Made by a program: the position numbers and the translations under genes. Positions 35,670 to 44,733 of a stretch of DNA of 64,000 nucleotides are shown here, piece by piece. The DNA comes from Proteiniclasticum ruminis DSM 24773 (GTDB lineage: Bacteria > Bacillota > Clostridia > Clostridiales > Clostridiaceae): NCBI RefSeq assembly GCF_000701905.1, contig NZ_JNKC01000001.1, positions 496,001-560,000 on the forward strand, in the 5' to 3' direction. Below the pieces are notes generated by a model. The model did no database searches, was not told the origin of the DNA, and worked only from the letters and a program-made list of their open reading frames with translations. Positions within the stretch are counted from its first letter, which is position 1, and each line of letters opens with the position of its first letter.

Positions 35670-35891
35670 ATATATGTAATGAAAAGGAAGTAGTAGCATC
35701 GTAACCATCTTAGAGAGTCCCTGTCCGGTGAAAAGGGATATGGCCAGTATGTGAACTCGTCTTTGGAGCATGGGCAATGGCCCCGGTTGGACGCGTTATA
35801 GTTCCTGAAAGTGAAGCTTAGGCTTAATTAGAGTGGTACCACGGATGTTTACTTCGTCTCTTATCGGAAGAGACGGAGTTTTTTTATTTTG
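35670..35891 (+). promoter_or_regulatory. leucine T-box leader
   Basis: The T-box sequence GAGTGGTACCACGG (35831-35844) is followed by terminator arms CGTCTC (35855-35860) and GAGACG (35870-35875) and a T-run. In Stem I the loop E element GAA (35753-35755) is followed by CTC (35756-35758), so the specifier reads Leu, and AGTA elements occur near the 5' end. Uncharged tRNA-Leu should favour antitermination into leuS. Confidence 0.93.
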
Positions 35892-35904
35892 GAGGAGGAT
35901 ACAA

Positions 35905-38340
35905 ATGGCAAATTACGGCAAACACACAGATCTGAAATGGCAGAAAAAATGGGAAGACTCTGGAGTCTTTAGGTTTGTGGAAAACCCAGAAAAAGAGAAA
36001 CTTTACGTACTGGAGATGTTTTCCTACCCATCAGGAAGCAAGCTGCATGCAGGGCATTGGTTCAACTATGGTCCTACAGATTCCTGGGCAAGAATGAAAA
36101 AAATGCAGGGATACAATGTGTTCCAGCCTATGGGATTTGACGCTTTTGGTCTTCCTGCAGAAAACTTTGCTATCAAGACAGGAATTCATCCTATGGATTC
36201 CACGCTGAAGAACATCGAAACCATGGAAAAACAGCTGAAGGAAATGGGCGCCATGTTCAACTGGGACCATGAGGTGGTTACCTGTGCCCCTGACTATTAT
36301 AAGTGGACCCAATGGCTGTTCACAGAGCTCTATAAGAATGGTCTGGCCTACAGAAAGAAAGCACCTGTAAACTGGTGTCCCAGCTGCAACACGGTCCTAG
36401 CCAATGAACAGGTGGTGGATGGTGCTTGCGAGAGATGTCAGACATTGGTGATAAAGAAAGATCTGACCCAGTGGTTCTTCAAAATCACAAAATATGCTGA
36501 TGAGCTTCTGGAAGATCTGGACAAACTGGATTGGCCTGAAAAAACAAAATCCATGCAGAAGCACTGGATCGGACGTTCCTATGGCTCCCAGGTGAATTTT
36601 AAAGTTCAGGATAAAGATCTTGATTTTTCTGTCTTCACAACCCGTGTGGACACACTCTTTGGTGTTTCCTATGTGGTATTCGCACCTGAAAATGACATGG
36701 TGAAAGATCTGACCACACCTGAACATCAGGCTGAAGTAGAAGCCTATATAGAGCAAGCCAAGATGCAAAATGAGATCGACAGACAGTCTCTTTCCAGAGA
36801 AAAGACCGGCGTCTTCACCGGATCCTATGCCATCAATCCGGTGAACGGAAGAGTCATCCCCATCTGGGTAGGTGACTATGTGCTGAACACCTATGGCACA
36901 GGAATCGTCATGGCGGTACCTGCCCATGATGAAAGAGATTATGAGTTCGCAAAGAAATACGATCTTCCCATCGAGCGCGTCATCGAAGGTGGAGAATCTC
37001 TTCCTTTCACAGAAATCGGACCAATGGTGAACTCGGGAGAATTTGACGGTCTTCAAGGCGATGAGGCCAAAGAAAAGGTGACCAAATGGCTTCAGGACCG
37101 TGGTCAGGGAGAACTGAAGGTAAACTACAGACTGAGAGACTGGCTCGTATCAAGACAACGATATTGGGGAGCACCTATCCCAGTGGTTTATTGTGAGCAT
37201 TGCGGTGAAGTGGTTGTAGAAGAGAAAGACCTGCCGGTAGAACTTCCTTATGATGTGGAGTTTGCACCAGACGGAAAGAGTCCTCTGGCAAAAAGTGAGG
37301 CATTCCTCCATACCACTTGTCCAAAATGCGGTGGACCAGCTACACGAGAAGCGGATACTTTGGATACCTTTGTCTGCTCCTCCTGGTATTATTTGCGCTA
37401 TGTAGACAACAAAAATGCCGATGCTCCTTTTGACAAGAAGAAAATCGACACCATGCTGCCTGTAGACAAGTATGTCGGTGGACCAGAACATGCTGTGATG
37501 CACCTGCTTTATGCCAGATTCATCACAAAAGCGCTGAGAGATATGGGCTACCTGTCCTTTGATGAGCCTTTCAAATCTCTGACCCATCAAGGGCTCATTC
37601 TTGGTCCAGATGGACAGAAAATGAGTAAATCCAAAGGCAACACCATTTCTCCAGATGAATACATCACCCAGTACGGATCTGATGTGTTCCGAATGTATCT
37701 GATGTTCGGATTCTCTTACGCAGAAGGCGGAGCCTGGTCGGATGAAGGCATCCGCTCTGTATCCAGATTTGTAGACAGAGTAGAAAGAAACTTCCACAAC
37801 ATCAGAGATATTCTCCACAGCTCCAGCAGCACAGAAGACCTGAGATCTGAGGATAAAGATCTTCTCTACTGGAACGCCAATGCCATCAAAGGCGTAACAG
37901 AAGACTCTGAGAAGATGCAGTTCAACACTGCCATTGCCCGTATGATGGAGCTGACCAATGCCCTCACCAAATACATCCCCATGGAAAAGCATAACCATGA
38001 GGTTTTAAAGAAAGTCACCTTAGACTTTATTAGAATTCTGGCTCCATTTGCTCCACATTTCTCTGAAGAAATCTGGGAAATGTTTGGAAATGAAGGTTCT
38101 GTCTTTGACGAGTCCTGGCCAGTTTTTGATGAAAAAGCTCTGGTGAAGGATGAAGTGGAAATCGCGATCCAGATCAATGGTAAAATCAAAGAACGTATCA
38201 TGATCCCATCAGATGCCAACGACGAAGAAATCAAAGCTCTGTCTTTGGCAACTTCGGCCATTCAGAAGGAAACCGATGGAAAGGCCGTCGTTAAAGTCAT
38301 TGTCATCAAGGGAAGACTGGTCAATATCGTTGTAAAATAG
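35905..38340 (+). CDS. leuS: leucyl-tRNA synthetase
   Basis: Class I synthetase charging tRNA-Leu. The 811-residue product has the HIGH-type motif HAGH (residues 48-51), zinc-binding cysteines in [20 protein letters not shown], the CP1 editing domain (about 220-420, including [12 protein letters not shown] and [16 protein letters not shown]), and KMSKS in [10 protein letters not shown] near residue 573. The anticodon-binding and C-terminal domains follow. ATG 35905 has GGAGGAGG upstream; earlier codons of the open frame lie in the T-box terminator. Confidence 0.97.
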   Translation: MANYGKHTDLKWQKKWEDSGVFRFVENPEKEKLYVLEMFSYPSGSKLHAGHWFNYGPTDSWARMKKMQGYNVFQPMGFDAFGLPAENFAIKTGIHPMDSTLKNIETMEKQLKEMGAMFNWDHEVVTCAPDYYKWTQWLFTELYKNGLAYRKKAPVNWCPSCNTVLANEQVVDGACERCQTLVIKKDLTQWFFKITKYADELLEDLDKLDWPEKTKSMQKHWIGRSYGSQVNFKVQDKDLDFSVFTTRVDTLFGVSYVVFAPENDMVKDLTTPEHQAEVEAYIEQAKMQNEIDRQSLSREKTGVFTGSYAINPVNGRVIPIWVGDYVLNTYGTGIVMAVPAHDERDYEFAKKYDLPIERVIEGGESLPFTEIGPMVNSGEFDGLQGDEAKEKVTKWLQDRGQGELKVNYRLRDWLVSRQRYWGAPIPVVYCEHCGEVVVEEKDLPVELPYDVEFAPDGKSPLAKSEAFLHTTCPKCGGPATREADTLDTFVCSSWYYLRYVDNKNADAPFDKKKIDTMLPVDKYVGGPEHAVMHLLYARFITKALRDMGYLSFDEPFKSLTHQGLILGPDGQKMSKSKGNTISPDEYITQYGSDVFRMYLMFGFSYAEGGAWSDEGIRSVSRFVDRVERNFHNIRDILHSSSSTEDLRSEDKDLLYWNANAIKGVTEDSEKMQFNTAIARMMELTNALTKYIPMEKHNHEVLKKVTLDFIRILAPFAPHFSEEIWEMFGNEGSVFDESWPVFDEKALVKDEVEIAIQINGKIKERIMIPSDANDEEIKALSLATSAIQKETDGKAVVKVIVIKGRLVNIVVK

Positions 38341-38380
38341 ACTCTGAAAGAAATATTACCCATGTAAAAATACCATGTAA

Positions 38381-38426
38381 AAACAGATGCTGCAGAACAA
38401 AAAATCTGCAGCATCTGTTTTTTTAT
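38381..38426. terminator. bidirectional terminator after leuS
   Basis: A perfect 16-bp stem (38381-38396 with 38405-38420) followed by seven T on the plus strand. It also lies just beyond the stop of the convergent EAL gene. Confidence 0.9.
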
Positions 38427-40690
38427 ATCACTTTTTCATTCGGATTCTCCAGTAAAAATTGGATGGCATCTTCTTCTGTCAGAGGCTTGGAAATATAGTA
38501 CCCTTGAAGCACATCACAGTGGTGTTTCTCCAGATACTCTTTCTGCTCCTGAAGCTCCACACCTTCTGCGATGACTGTAAGTTTGATCTTATGGGCCATA
38601 CTGATCACATCTGCTGTGATGATCTCTTCTTCTGCAGATTCTGTGATTCTGTTGATAAAATACCGGTCTACTTTCACCGTATCTATATTCAGAGACCGCA
38701 GCCGCGCAAAGGAGGAAAAACCAGTGCCGAAGTCATCCAGTGCCACAGAAACCCCTAAGCGCTTCATTTCTGCAAGCTTCTCGTTTATGAGTTCAAAATT
38801 GTCCACCAGAACGGACTCCGTGATTTCAAACTCCAGGTTTTTACCTGAGACCCCTTTCTTCAGCAGAATCCTGTGAACATCTTTGGTGAAATCTTCTCTT
38901 AGAAGCTGAATGAGAGAGATATTTATGGCGATGAGCTGATCATCGTATCCTTCTTCTTTCAACAGATTGACAAAATCACAAGCCTTCGCAAGGATAATTT
39001 TTCCCAGGTCATAAATCAGGAGATTTTTCTCCGCAAGATCAATAAACTCCATGGGTGATACTGCTCCTATCCCCTCCACATGCAGTCTTGCTAATGCTTC
39101 AAATCCCATGGTTTCATGAAGTTTCACGTTCCACAGCGGTTGAAAATGGAGGGTAAAAGATGTAGTGTCGGTGCCTGTAATCACCTGGCGCAGTGTTTCT
39201 TCAACGGCTTCTTTCCGGAGAATGTCATCCTGCATGGTATCACTGTATAGAATGATCTGGCGGTTATCGTAGTGTTTTAAATGTGATAAGGCTAAGGAAA
39301 CATCCTTTAGCACTTTATCTGAAGAGATATGCATCCCAGTTAGTTCAAGCACTGCTACCTGTACCTCCAGATACTCATCTTTTGAGCCTCCATCCAGTGG
39401 TTGCCTGAATACAGCAAGGAGTTTGTTCGCCAGGGAGAGAAGCTCATTTCTTGATTTAAACTCTTCCACCACGATGACAAAACGGTCTGCATTAAATCGG
39501 AAGAACATTTTATCCTCACGCAGCACAGTTTTAATTTTTTCAGATACCTGCTGCAGAATCCGGTCCCCATATTTATAACCAAAGGTCATATTGAGTGTCT
39601 TGAAATTAGAACAGTTTACAAGCAGCACCGCTCTTCTTCCTTTAGTGGGTGTCACCACCAGGTCTTCCAGATATTCTTCCAGGTAGGTTCCATTGGGAAG
39701 TCCTGTGAGCTCGTCATAATAAGCAATCTTAATATTGGACTTGTCTTTTCGGTATGCATAATAAAGAATTGCACCACCAACGCACATCAGAATCAGAAAC
39801 TCTACAACCCCTTCCATAATGATGCTTCGGACTTCTTCATCCACAAGATTTCTTGGCCAAATGAAAAGGAGTGTTCCTAAATAGTCGTCTTCACTAAAAA
39901 CAGGAGCAGATACATGAATAATCTCTTCTCCTTCATAGACGCCATGATCGACTACCAGCTTCCGTTCGTCTATATATCTACGTACCGTTTCATCCTTGAT
40001 CTCATTACCTCTGGTATCTGAGATACTGGATGCAAGAACCTTATATTTGTTGCTGATAAACAGTGCATGATCCACTTCTTGTTTCTCCACGATATCTTCA
40101 ATGAGATTTTGCAGTTCAAACTGTTGAGTGAACTGATTCAGATTCTCATCCAAAACACCTATCTGAACAAAAGTACTGTCATCTTTGCGGACATATCCAA
40201 ATTTGTAATATTCTCCGCTGACCGTATCCGGTCTGGACTCTTCCATAAAAGATTCCAACATACTGTTCTTGAAATAAAATGCTGGATGTCCCTCATAGGT
40301 TTTCCATCCCACATAGTCTTCAATGTTGCTGGAGAGGATCTCCCCATCCTTGTTATATAGATTGATCTGATCCACCTGAAGCTCTGATGCCAGCTTCTTT
40401 AAAGATTCAGTCGTACTGTCATTGTTGTCAATTAGAAGCACCGCTCTACTGGCTACAAGAATTTTATCTTCTAGAAGATTCACTGCAATCTCGTAGGCAT
40501 CCTGATAATTCAGAAGCGCTGCTGTGTAACTGCTTGCAATATTAAGGGATGATTTCTCCATCATATGATATACATCCGAAACCCGCTCCCGAGCTGTGTA
40601 ATAGGTTAACGTACCTACCCCTAAGGTAAGAATCAGGAACGGAATGATGAAAAAGCTGAGATCTTTTCTAGTCAGTCTGTCTTTTTTCAT
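38423..40690 (-). CDS. c-di-GMP phosphodiesterase with degenerate GGDEF domain
   Basis: A 755-residue membrane signalling protein: helix at 14-30, a Cache-like extracytoplasmic sensor (about 35-275), a second membrane helix (VVEFLILMCVGGAILYYAY), a GGDEF-family domain and an EAL domain. The GGDEF active motif is replaced by FNADRF, so cyclase activity is unlikely. The EAL domain keeps the residues needed for catalysis: EALARL, INISLIQLL, FEITESVL, ALDDFGTGFSS, VKVDRYF, IAEGVE and QGYYISKPL. It should hydrolyse c-di-GMP in response to an external ligand, with the GGDEF part perhaps a GTP sensor. Confidence 0.93.
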   Translation of the reverse strand: MKKDRLTRKDLSFFIIPFLILTLGVGTLTYYTARERVSDVYHMMEKSSLNIASSYTAALLNYQDAYEIAVNLLEDKILVASRAVLLIDNNDSTTESLKKLASELQVDQINLYNKDGEILSSNIEDYVGWKTYEGHPAFYFKNSMLESFMEESRPDTVSGEYYKFGYVRKDDSTFVQIGVLDENLNQFTQQFELQNLIEDIVEKQEVDHALFISNKYKVLASSISDTRGNEIKDETVRRYIDERKLVVDHGVYEGEEIIHVSAPVFSEDDYLGTLLFIWPRNLVDEEVRSIIMEGVVEFLILMCVGGAILYYAYRKDKSNIKIAYYDELTGLPNGTYLEEYLEDLVVTPTKGRRAVLLVNCSNFKTLNMTFGYKYGDRILQQVSEKIKTVLREDKMFFRFNADRFVIVVEEFKSRNELLSLANKLLAVFRQPLDGGSKDEYLEVQVAVLELTGMHISSDKVLKDVSLALSHLKHYDNRQIILYSDTMQDDILRKEAVEETLRQVITGTDTTSFTLHFQPLWNVKLHETMGFEALARLHVEGIGAVSPMEFIDLAEKNLLIYDLGKIILAKACDFVNLLKEEGYDDQLIAINISLIQLLREDFTKDVHRILLKKGVSGKNLEFEITESVLVDNFELINEKLAEMKRLGVSVALDDFGTGFSSFARLRSLNIDTVKVDRYFINRITESAEEEIITADVISMAHKIKLTVIAEGVELQEQKEYLEKHHCDVLQGYYISKPLTEEDAIQFLLENPNEKVI

Positions 40691-40919
40691 ATTTACTCAC
40701 AATAACTTTTGTTTATTTCAGCCGGTCATATCAGTCTATCGGTATATTGTATTTCATCGTGCTGATTTCATGCAGAATTAATCATGATGTCATCGGTTAT
40801 AGCAACCTTTAAACTCTCCACAAGCCACTACCTCAATGTACCATTTTCTATTATATATCGTCAATATAGAAAAATCTCACTTCGTGAAATTTCCCATGAT
40901 TCATGCAATAATAGCCCCA

Positions 40920-40962
40920 TCAAAAAACAGGATCTGACTCCTGTCGAAATCAGATCCTGTTT
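40920..40962 (-). terminator. terminator of the PfpI gene
   Basis: AAACAGGATCTGA (40925-40937) and TCAGATCCTGTTT (40950-40962) form a 13-bp stem; on the minus strand it is followed by a T-run. Confidence 0.85.
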
Positions 40963-40980
40963 ATTTGATGTTATGCTATA

Positions 40981-41502
40981 CTATTTTCCTTCTTTGTACT
41001 TCTTCACTTCATCAATGAATGCAGTGGTGTACACATGAAGATCCTTAGGGGATCTGGAGGAAATGATATTTTCGGATACTACCACTTCTTTGTCCACCCA
41101 AGTCATTCCTGCGCCTTCCAGATCGGCTTTAATTTTCTTCGTGCTCGTTCCTGTTTTTCCTCTAAGAATATCTGCAGTCACAGGTACCCAACCCGCATGA
41201 CAGATCATACCAATGGGTTTCCCCTGCTCATTGAACTCTTTCGTCAGCCTGATACAGTCATCCTCAACTCTCAAAATATCAGGAGCGTATCCGCCTGGAA
41301 TGAGAAGACCATCGTAGTCCTCCGATTTCACTTCATCATAGGATTTATTGGCCTCTGCCTTTAGTCCATATTTCCCTGTGTAGACTTTTTTCTTGTCAAG
41401 GGCTACCACATCCACTTCCCATCCTTCTTCTTTGAGACGGATTAAAGGATACCACAGTTCCAAATCTTCAAAGATATCAGCAACAAACGATAAAATTTTC
41501 AT
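40981..41502 (-). CDS. DJ-1/PfpI family protein
   Basis: A 173-residue class-I-glutamine-amidotransferase-like protein. The nucleophile elbow is MICHAGW (Cys followed by His), and the upstream acidic residue lies in FVADIFEDLELWYP; LLIPGGYAPD is the oxyanion-loop region. Family members act as proteases, glyoxalase/deglycase-type enzymes or chaperones, and the activity cannot be chosen from sequence. It forms a single-gene unit. Confidence 0.9.
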   Translation of the reverse strand: MKILSFVADIFEDLELWYPLIRLKEEGWEVDVVALDKKKVYTGKYGLKAEANKSYDEVKSEDYDGLLIPGGYAPDILRVEDDCIRLTKEFNEQGKPIGMICHAGWVPVTADILRGKTGTSTKKIKADLEGAGMTWVDKEVVVSENIISSRSPKDLHVYTTAFIDEVKKYKEGK

Positions 41503-41630
41503 GGTTTTTCCTCCTAGTACTTATCATTGCTTACATTGTACCGTAAATCTATGCTCCCGCCGTAAACTTTCAAAAGAATTAATGAAGTTTTTACACCTTT
41601 CATAGTGCAGTGCATTTTCTTCTATTCACA

Positions 41631-42065
41631 TCATATGTTCTGATGCTGGGCTTTACAGATATACTCCATCACTCTCAGCTCATACCAGATTTCTTTTCCA
41701 TAAGAAGCTAAGAGCAGTGTCTTGCAATTTTTTTCAAGATACTCTGATAACTTCTTTGTTTCAGCACTTTTTCGTATGGTCAGGACTTGGATCTCATTTC
41801 TTCTTAAGAAAAAAGCAATCCGAAGCAGAATCTCCTGAATCTCCTGGTCCTGAAGCTCCACCTCCCATAGAGTCACCGCCATTCTTTTTGCTGCACACTT
41901 GAGCTCAATTTTTCCACCAGGCGTAAGAAATATCACGAAAAGAAAACCTTCTTTTTCTTTGACTTCTACCATAGAAGCACCAATATAAATTGACAACTTA
42001 TCCCGAATGGGCATAAACAGGACCTTCAGCAATGCATCCTTCTCATAGAATTTTTCATTTCCCAT
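41631..42065 (-). CDS. hypothetical protein next to a Fur-like box
   Basis: A 144-residue protein without recognisable family. The first half alternates hydrophobic and charged strands (LSIYIGASMVEVKEKEGFLF); the second half is rich in helices and lysine. It lacks a signal peptide or membrane helix, so it is probably cytoplasmic. A perfect GGAGG lies 7 bases before ATG 42065. A Fur-like box 41-55 bases upstream suggests iron-dependent control, which is the only functional clue. Confidence 0.7.
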   Translation of the reverse strand: MGNEKFYEKDALLKVLFMPIRDKLSIYIGASMVEVKEKEGFLFVIFLTPGGKIELKCAAKRMAVTLWEVELQDQEIQEILLRIAFFLRRNEIQVLTIRKSAETKKLSEYLEKNCKTLLLASYGKEIWYELRVMEYICKAQHQNI

Positions 42066-42105
42066 TGCAGTCCTCCTTATTCACAAAATGTTTTCAACAA
42101 TTAAT

Positions 42106-42120
42106 TGAGAATCACTTTCA
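42106..42120. promoter_or_regulatory. Fur-like box
   Basis: TGAGAATCACTTTCA matches the 7-1-7 Fur consensus TGATAATNATTATCA at 12 of 14 defined positions. It sits between the minus-strand hypothetical gene (start 42065) and a plus-strand candidate small RNA. Confidence 0.5.
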
Positions 42121-42149
42121 ATTTTGCACAACCTATGTTACTATAAGTA

Positions 42150-42273
42150 CATAACACACACACAACATATTTCGAAATACGAAAGACCGTAATAGTATTT
42201 CATATTTCCCCCTTTTATACGAATATGTATACTGAATGAAAGCCTCTGAGTTTCCCCGACTCGGAGGTTTTTC
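42150..42273 (+). ncRNA. candidate small RNA with C-rich segment
   Basis: A TATAAG at 42142-42147 lies about 20 bases after the Fur-like box. A good terminator closes the segment: CCTCTGAGT (42243-42251), ACTCGGAGG (42259-42267) and TTTTTC. No gene lies between, and there is no plus-strand gene upstream for the terminator to serve. The predicted transcript of about 120 nt contains a CCCCC run (42208-42212) in an A/T-rich context, as in C-rich small RNAs that pair with ribosome sites. No convincing -35 is visible. Confidence 0.35.
42243..42273 (+). terminator. plus-strand terminator without an upstream gene
   Basis: Nine-base arms 42243-42251 and 42259-42267 with one G-U pair, followed by five T. 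The nearest plus-strand gene upstream ends at 38340. Confidence 0.75.
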
Positions 42274-42476
42274 ATTGATACTTCTTCTTCTTTCATTGTA
42301 CCTGATATTAAGAAGAGGAACACTCAGAAGAAAAAATTCTATTGGGGTCTTTCTGCAGAACCAAGAAAAAGAAATACTTCAGGACATTTTAATACTTTTT
42401 TGGTAAAATAAGTTCATGTTCTGAGGAATCCTTATTCTTCAGTGCTTTCCTCGGATTTGCCTCAGACCAAATTGAT

Positions 42477-42505
42477 TTGAAGAATCCATCAGATTGTTAT
42501 ATAAT
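42477..42505 (+). promoter_or_regulatory. promoter of the tandem HesB-like genes
   Basis: TTGAAG (42477-42482), 17-base spacer, TATAAT (42500-42505). Confidence 0.75.
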
Positions 42506-42556
42506 GGAGTGGTAAATCAGAGTAAACTTATAAGAATTAAAAGGGAGTTGTTTTAA

Positions 42557-42907
42557 TTGATTAACACAATGACAAACATGATAGAAATTTCTGATGCTGG
42601 ATATCAGGAATTCAATGACCTGCTGGAAGCCAATGACATTGAGCCTAAGGTTGTAAGACTGGCACTGGCTGGTTTCGGATGCAGCGGTCCAAGATTTGGA
42701 CTCATGGTGGACGAAGCTACTGACAGTGATGTGGTAGAAGTCATCAAGGATATTACTTTCATCGTGGCTAAGGATCTTTATGATGAATATCAGGGATTCG
42801 TGATTCTTTCTGATGAAGAGAACTATGGTGGCGGAATGTCACTAAGACCAAAGAAAATTGATGAAAACATCGGCTGCTCCACCTGCGCAACAGGTTGTGC
42901 TGTATAA
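42557..42907 (+). CDS. HesB/IscA-like protein (first copy)
   Basis: A 116-residue protein of the HesB/IscA-like group best known from anaerobes, some of which are selenoproteins. The signature LALAGFGCSGPRFGLMVDE has cysteine at the position I associate with selenocysteine in those relatives, and the C-terminus has a CSTCATGC cluster. A role in iron-sulfur or metal handling is a family inference. The start is TTG at 42557, with AAGGGAG 9 bases upstream; the ATG at 42569 is poorly spaced. A second copy follows 26 bases later. Confidence 0.85.
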   Translation: MINTMTNMIEISDAGYQEFNDLLEANDIEPKVVRLALAGFGCSGPRFGLMVDEATDSDVVEVIKDITFIVAKDLYDEYQGFVILSDEENYGGGMSLRPKKIDENIGCSTCATGCAV

Positions 42908-42933
42908 TTGAATCAAAAAGGGGAGATTTTAGA

Positions 42934-43275
42934 ATGGAAACTCTAAAAAAGGAACTTCTTGTGATGAGCGATGCTGCTTATGAAGAGTTTATCCAATTCC
43001 TGAGAAGCAATCAGGTGGAAAAAAACAATATCCGTATCACCTTGGCAGGTTATGCCTGCAGTGGTCCTAGATTTGGACTTATGGTGGATGATAAGAAAGA
43101 CGGAGATATGGAGACTGTCGTTAAAGATCTGACCTTCTATATCGAGTCTAATCTTTATGATGAATTTGAAGGTTTCCAGATTCTCTCCACAGAAGAAAAC
43201 CTGGGACAGGGTATGGTCCTAAGACCCAATAAGGTCGTGGAATCTGACTGCGGAACCTGCAGCAGCTGCGGCTAA
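42934..43275 (+). CDS. HesB/IscA-like protein (second copy)
   Basis: A 113-residue paralogue of the preceding gene, with matching segments ITLAGYACSGPRFGLMVDD and FEGFQILSTEENLGQGMVLR, and a C-terminal CGTCSSCG motif. ATG 42934 has GGGGAG 8 bases upstream. The two genes form a tandem duplication in one operon that ends at a strong bidirectional terminator. The pair has diverged, so distinct partners or a heteromer are possible. Confidence 0.85.
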   Translation: METLKKELLVMSDAAYEEFIQFLRSNQVEKNNIRITLAGYACSGPRFGLMVDDKKDGDMETVVKDLTFYIESNLYDEFEGFQILSTEENLGQGMVLRPNKVVESDCGTCSSCG

Positions 43276-43294
43276 CATCAGTTGATTTATACTG

Positions 43295-43333
43295 AAGAGC
43301 CCCATGAAGGAATGTATCCTTCATGGGGCTCTT
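43295..43333. terminator. bidirectional terminator between convergent units
   Basis: A perfect 17-bp stem (43295-43311 with 43317-43333) and a 5-base loop, between the HesB-like pair (+) and the VWA gene (-). Confidence 0.9.
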
Positions 43334-43374
43334 TTAAATTGCTTCATTCGCTTTTATTTTATTCTGATGATGAT

Positions 43375-44733
43375 TTATCTTGCCCAGTCGTGAAGAAGCG
43401 CACGCATCACCTGGAGTCCATAGACCGCATCACCTTCTTCTTTATGGCTTTTAATTTTCACCACTTCACCATAAGGCTCCTTTAGAGACAGTTTGTCTCC
43501 TTTGACCACCCAAATGGTTTTATGGTGGTAGGGTCTCAGTTCAAGCTTTGATTCTCCTAATCCATCGGTGAAATAAATAAGAAGTGTATTTCTTAGATTC
43601 TCTTCTTTCAGATAGGAAAATACCGGCGAGAACTTCGTGCCTCCTCTTCTTTTCAGTAGAGGCTTCATATCTTTCAGATTTCTTATGATGTAGTCTCTTC
43701 TCACTTCATTGTCACATTCGATGATTCTGATGGTCTCACTGTATGCTCTGGAGAGTGCCAGGATTTCTTTTAAAAAGTCTGTCATGGACTTGTCATCAAT
43801 ACTTCCAGAAATATCAATGGCCACGGTGATATCCGGCACATGGTTTCGGAGTTCTCCACGAAGGTCCATCCGTTCTGGCTGTCTCCGGTTGACCCTTGTG
43901 ACTGTTTTCTTCTTTCCTTTAGGCAAGGTCCTGATGGCTTTTCGGATAACCTGCGTCCAAGGCACTTCACCTTTCAGCTGATCTTTGACAATCCTTAAAA
44001 TCTCATCCGGGACACCATTTCTGCTGGCTAAAAGCAGCGTTGATTTCAGCTTGTCTTTTACTTCATCGCTGTCCTCATCCTCTGATTCTACCCATCGGTC
44101 ATGGACTTCCTCATAGTTCACCTGGTCTTTTTCAAGAAGTTCTTTCGCTTCTTTGGGATGCTCCATGATGGCTTGATGAATCTCCTCAGTATAATACTCC
44201 AATGTTTCATTGGTCTTCAGATTCAGGTCAAATCTCATATTCACAGAATTGATGCGTTCCACAAACGCCGGCAGATGATTGATGTACTGATTCACGGAAA
44301 TGTCCATGGCCAGGTTGATGGCGAGTTTTCTGAACTTATTCTTCAGTGCTTTCTCTCTGCCGTGATGCTTGAGAAGTATATGAAGAATCTCATGTTTGAT
44401 CATGGCCACTGCTTCCCGCTCCTCCAGCTGCAGAAAAATCTGCGGATTGAAAAGGAACTGTATTTTACTCCCCCTCAGCACACTGGCTGTAGGAAACGGA
44501 AGATTGAAATCTATTTCTCTATAGGTATCCCCCATGAAAAGGGCATAGTAATCTTCTCCGCCATTAAGCATCCGAAAGGACAGTTCATTGAGATAAGAAA
44601 AAAAGTCTTTGCTGAAGCCCTTTCTTAAAGTGCCCTCTTCCATATAGGCTTTCAAGTCCAAAAGAAGCACTCTTTTCTTTTCCATGAGCTCATCTTTCTC
44701 TTGGAACTCTTTGTTGAAATTAAGATCTACCAT
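43375..44733 (-). CDS. putative metallopeptidase / VWA-like domain protein (DUF2201 type)
   Basis: A 452-residue cytoplasmic protein. The N-terminal half has a gluzincin-like HEILHILLKHHGRE motif near residue 110, typical of the DUF2201 putative-metallopeptidase domain. The C-terminal half is a VWA-like domain with the metal-adhesion sequence VAIDISGSIDD near residue 310 and a second element in IYFTDGLGES. ATG 44733 overlaps the end of the AAA ATPase gene by 14 bases, so the two proteins are probably made together and interact, as MoxR-type ATPases do with VWA partners. No substrate is known. Confidence 0.85.
   Translation of the reverse strand: MVDLNFNKEFQEKDELMEKKRVLLLDLKAYMEEGTLRKGFSKDFFSYLNELSFRMLNGGEDYYALFMGDTYREIDFNLPFPTASVLRGSKIQFLFNPQIFLQLEEREAVAMIKHEILHILLKHHGREKALKNKFRKLAINLAMDISVNQYINHLPAFVERINSVNMRFDLNLKTNETLEYYTEEIHQAIMEHPKEAKELLEKDQVNYEEVHDRWVESEDEDSDEVKDKLKSTLLLASRNGVPDEILRIVKDQLKGEVPWTQVIRKAIRTLPKGKKKTVTRVNRRQPERMDLRGELRNHVPDITVAIDISGSIDDKSMTDFLKEILALSRAYSETIRIIECDNEVRRDYIIRNLKDMKPLLKRRGGTKFSPVFSYLKEENLRNTLLIYFTDGLGESKLELRPYHHKTIWVVKGDKLSLKEPYGEVVKIKSHKEEGDAVYGLQVMRALLHDWAR

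Noticed and set aside
36397-37998. Long minus-strand ORFs opposite leuS
   Set aside because: They are antisense to the conserved leuS frame and lack a ribosome site and a recognisable domain.
42557-43275. Selenocysteine insertion in the HesB-like genes
   Set aside because: The motif position is a cysteine codon in both copies and there is no in-frame TGA.
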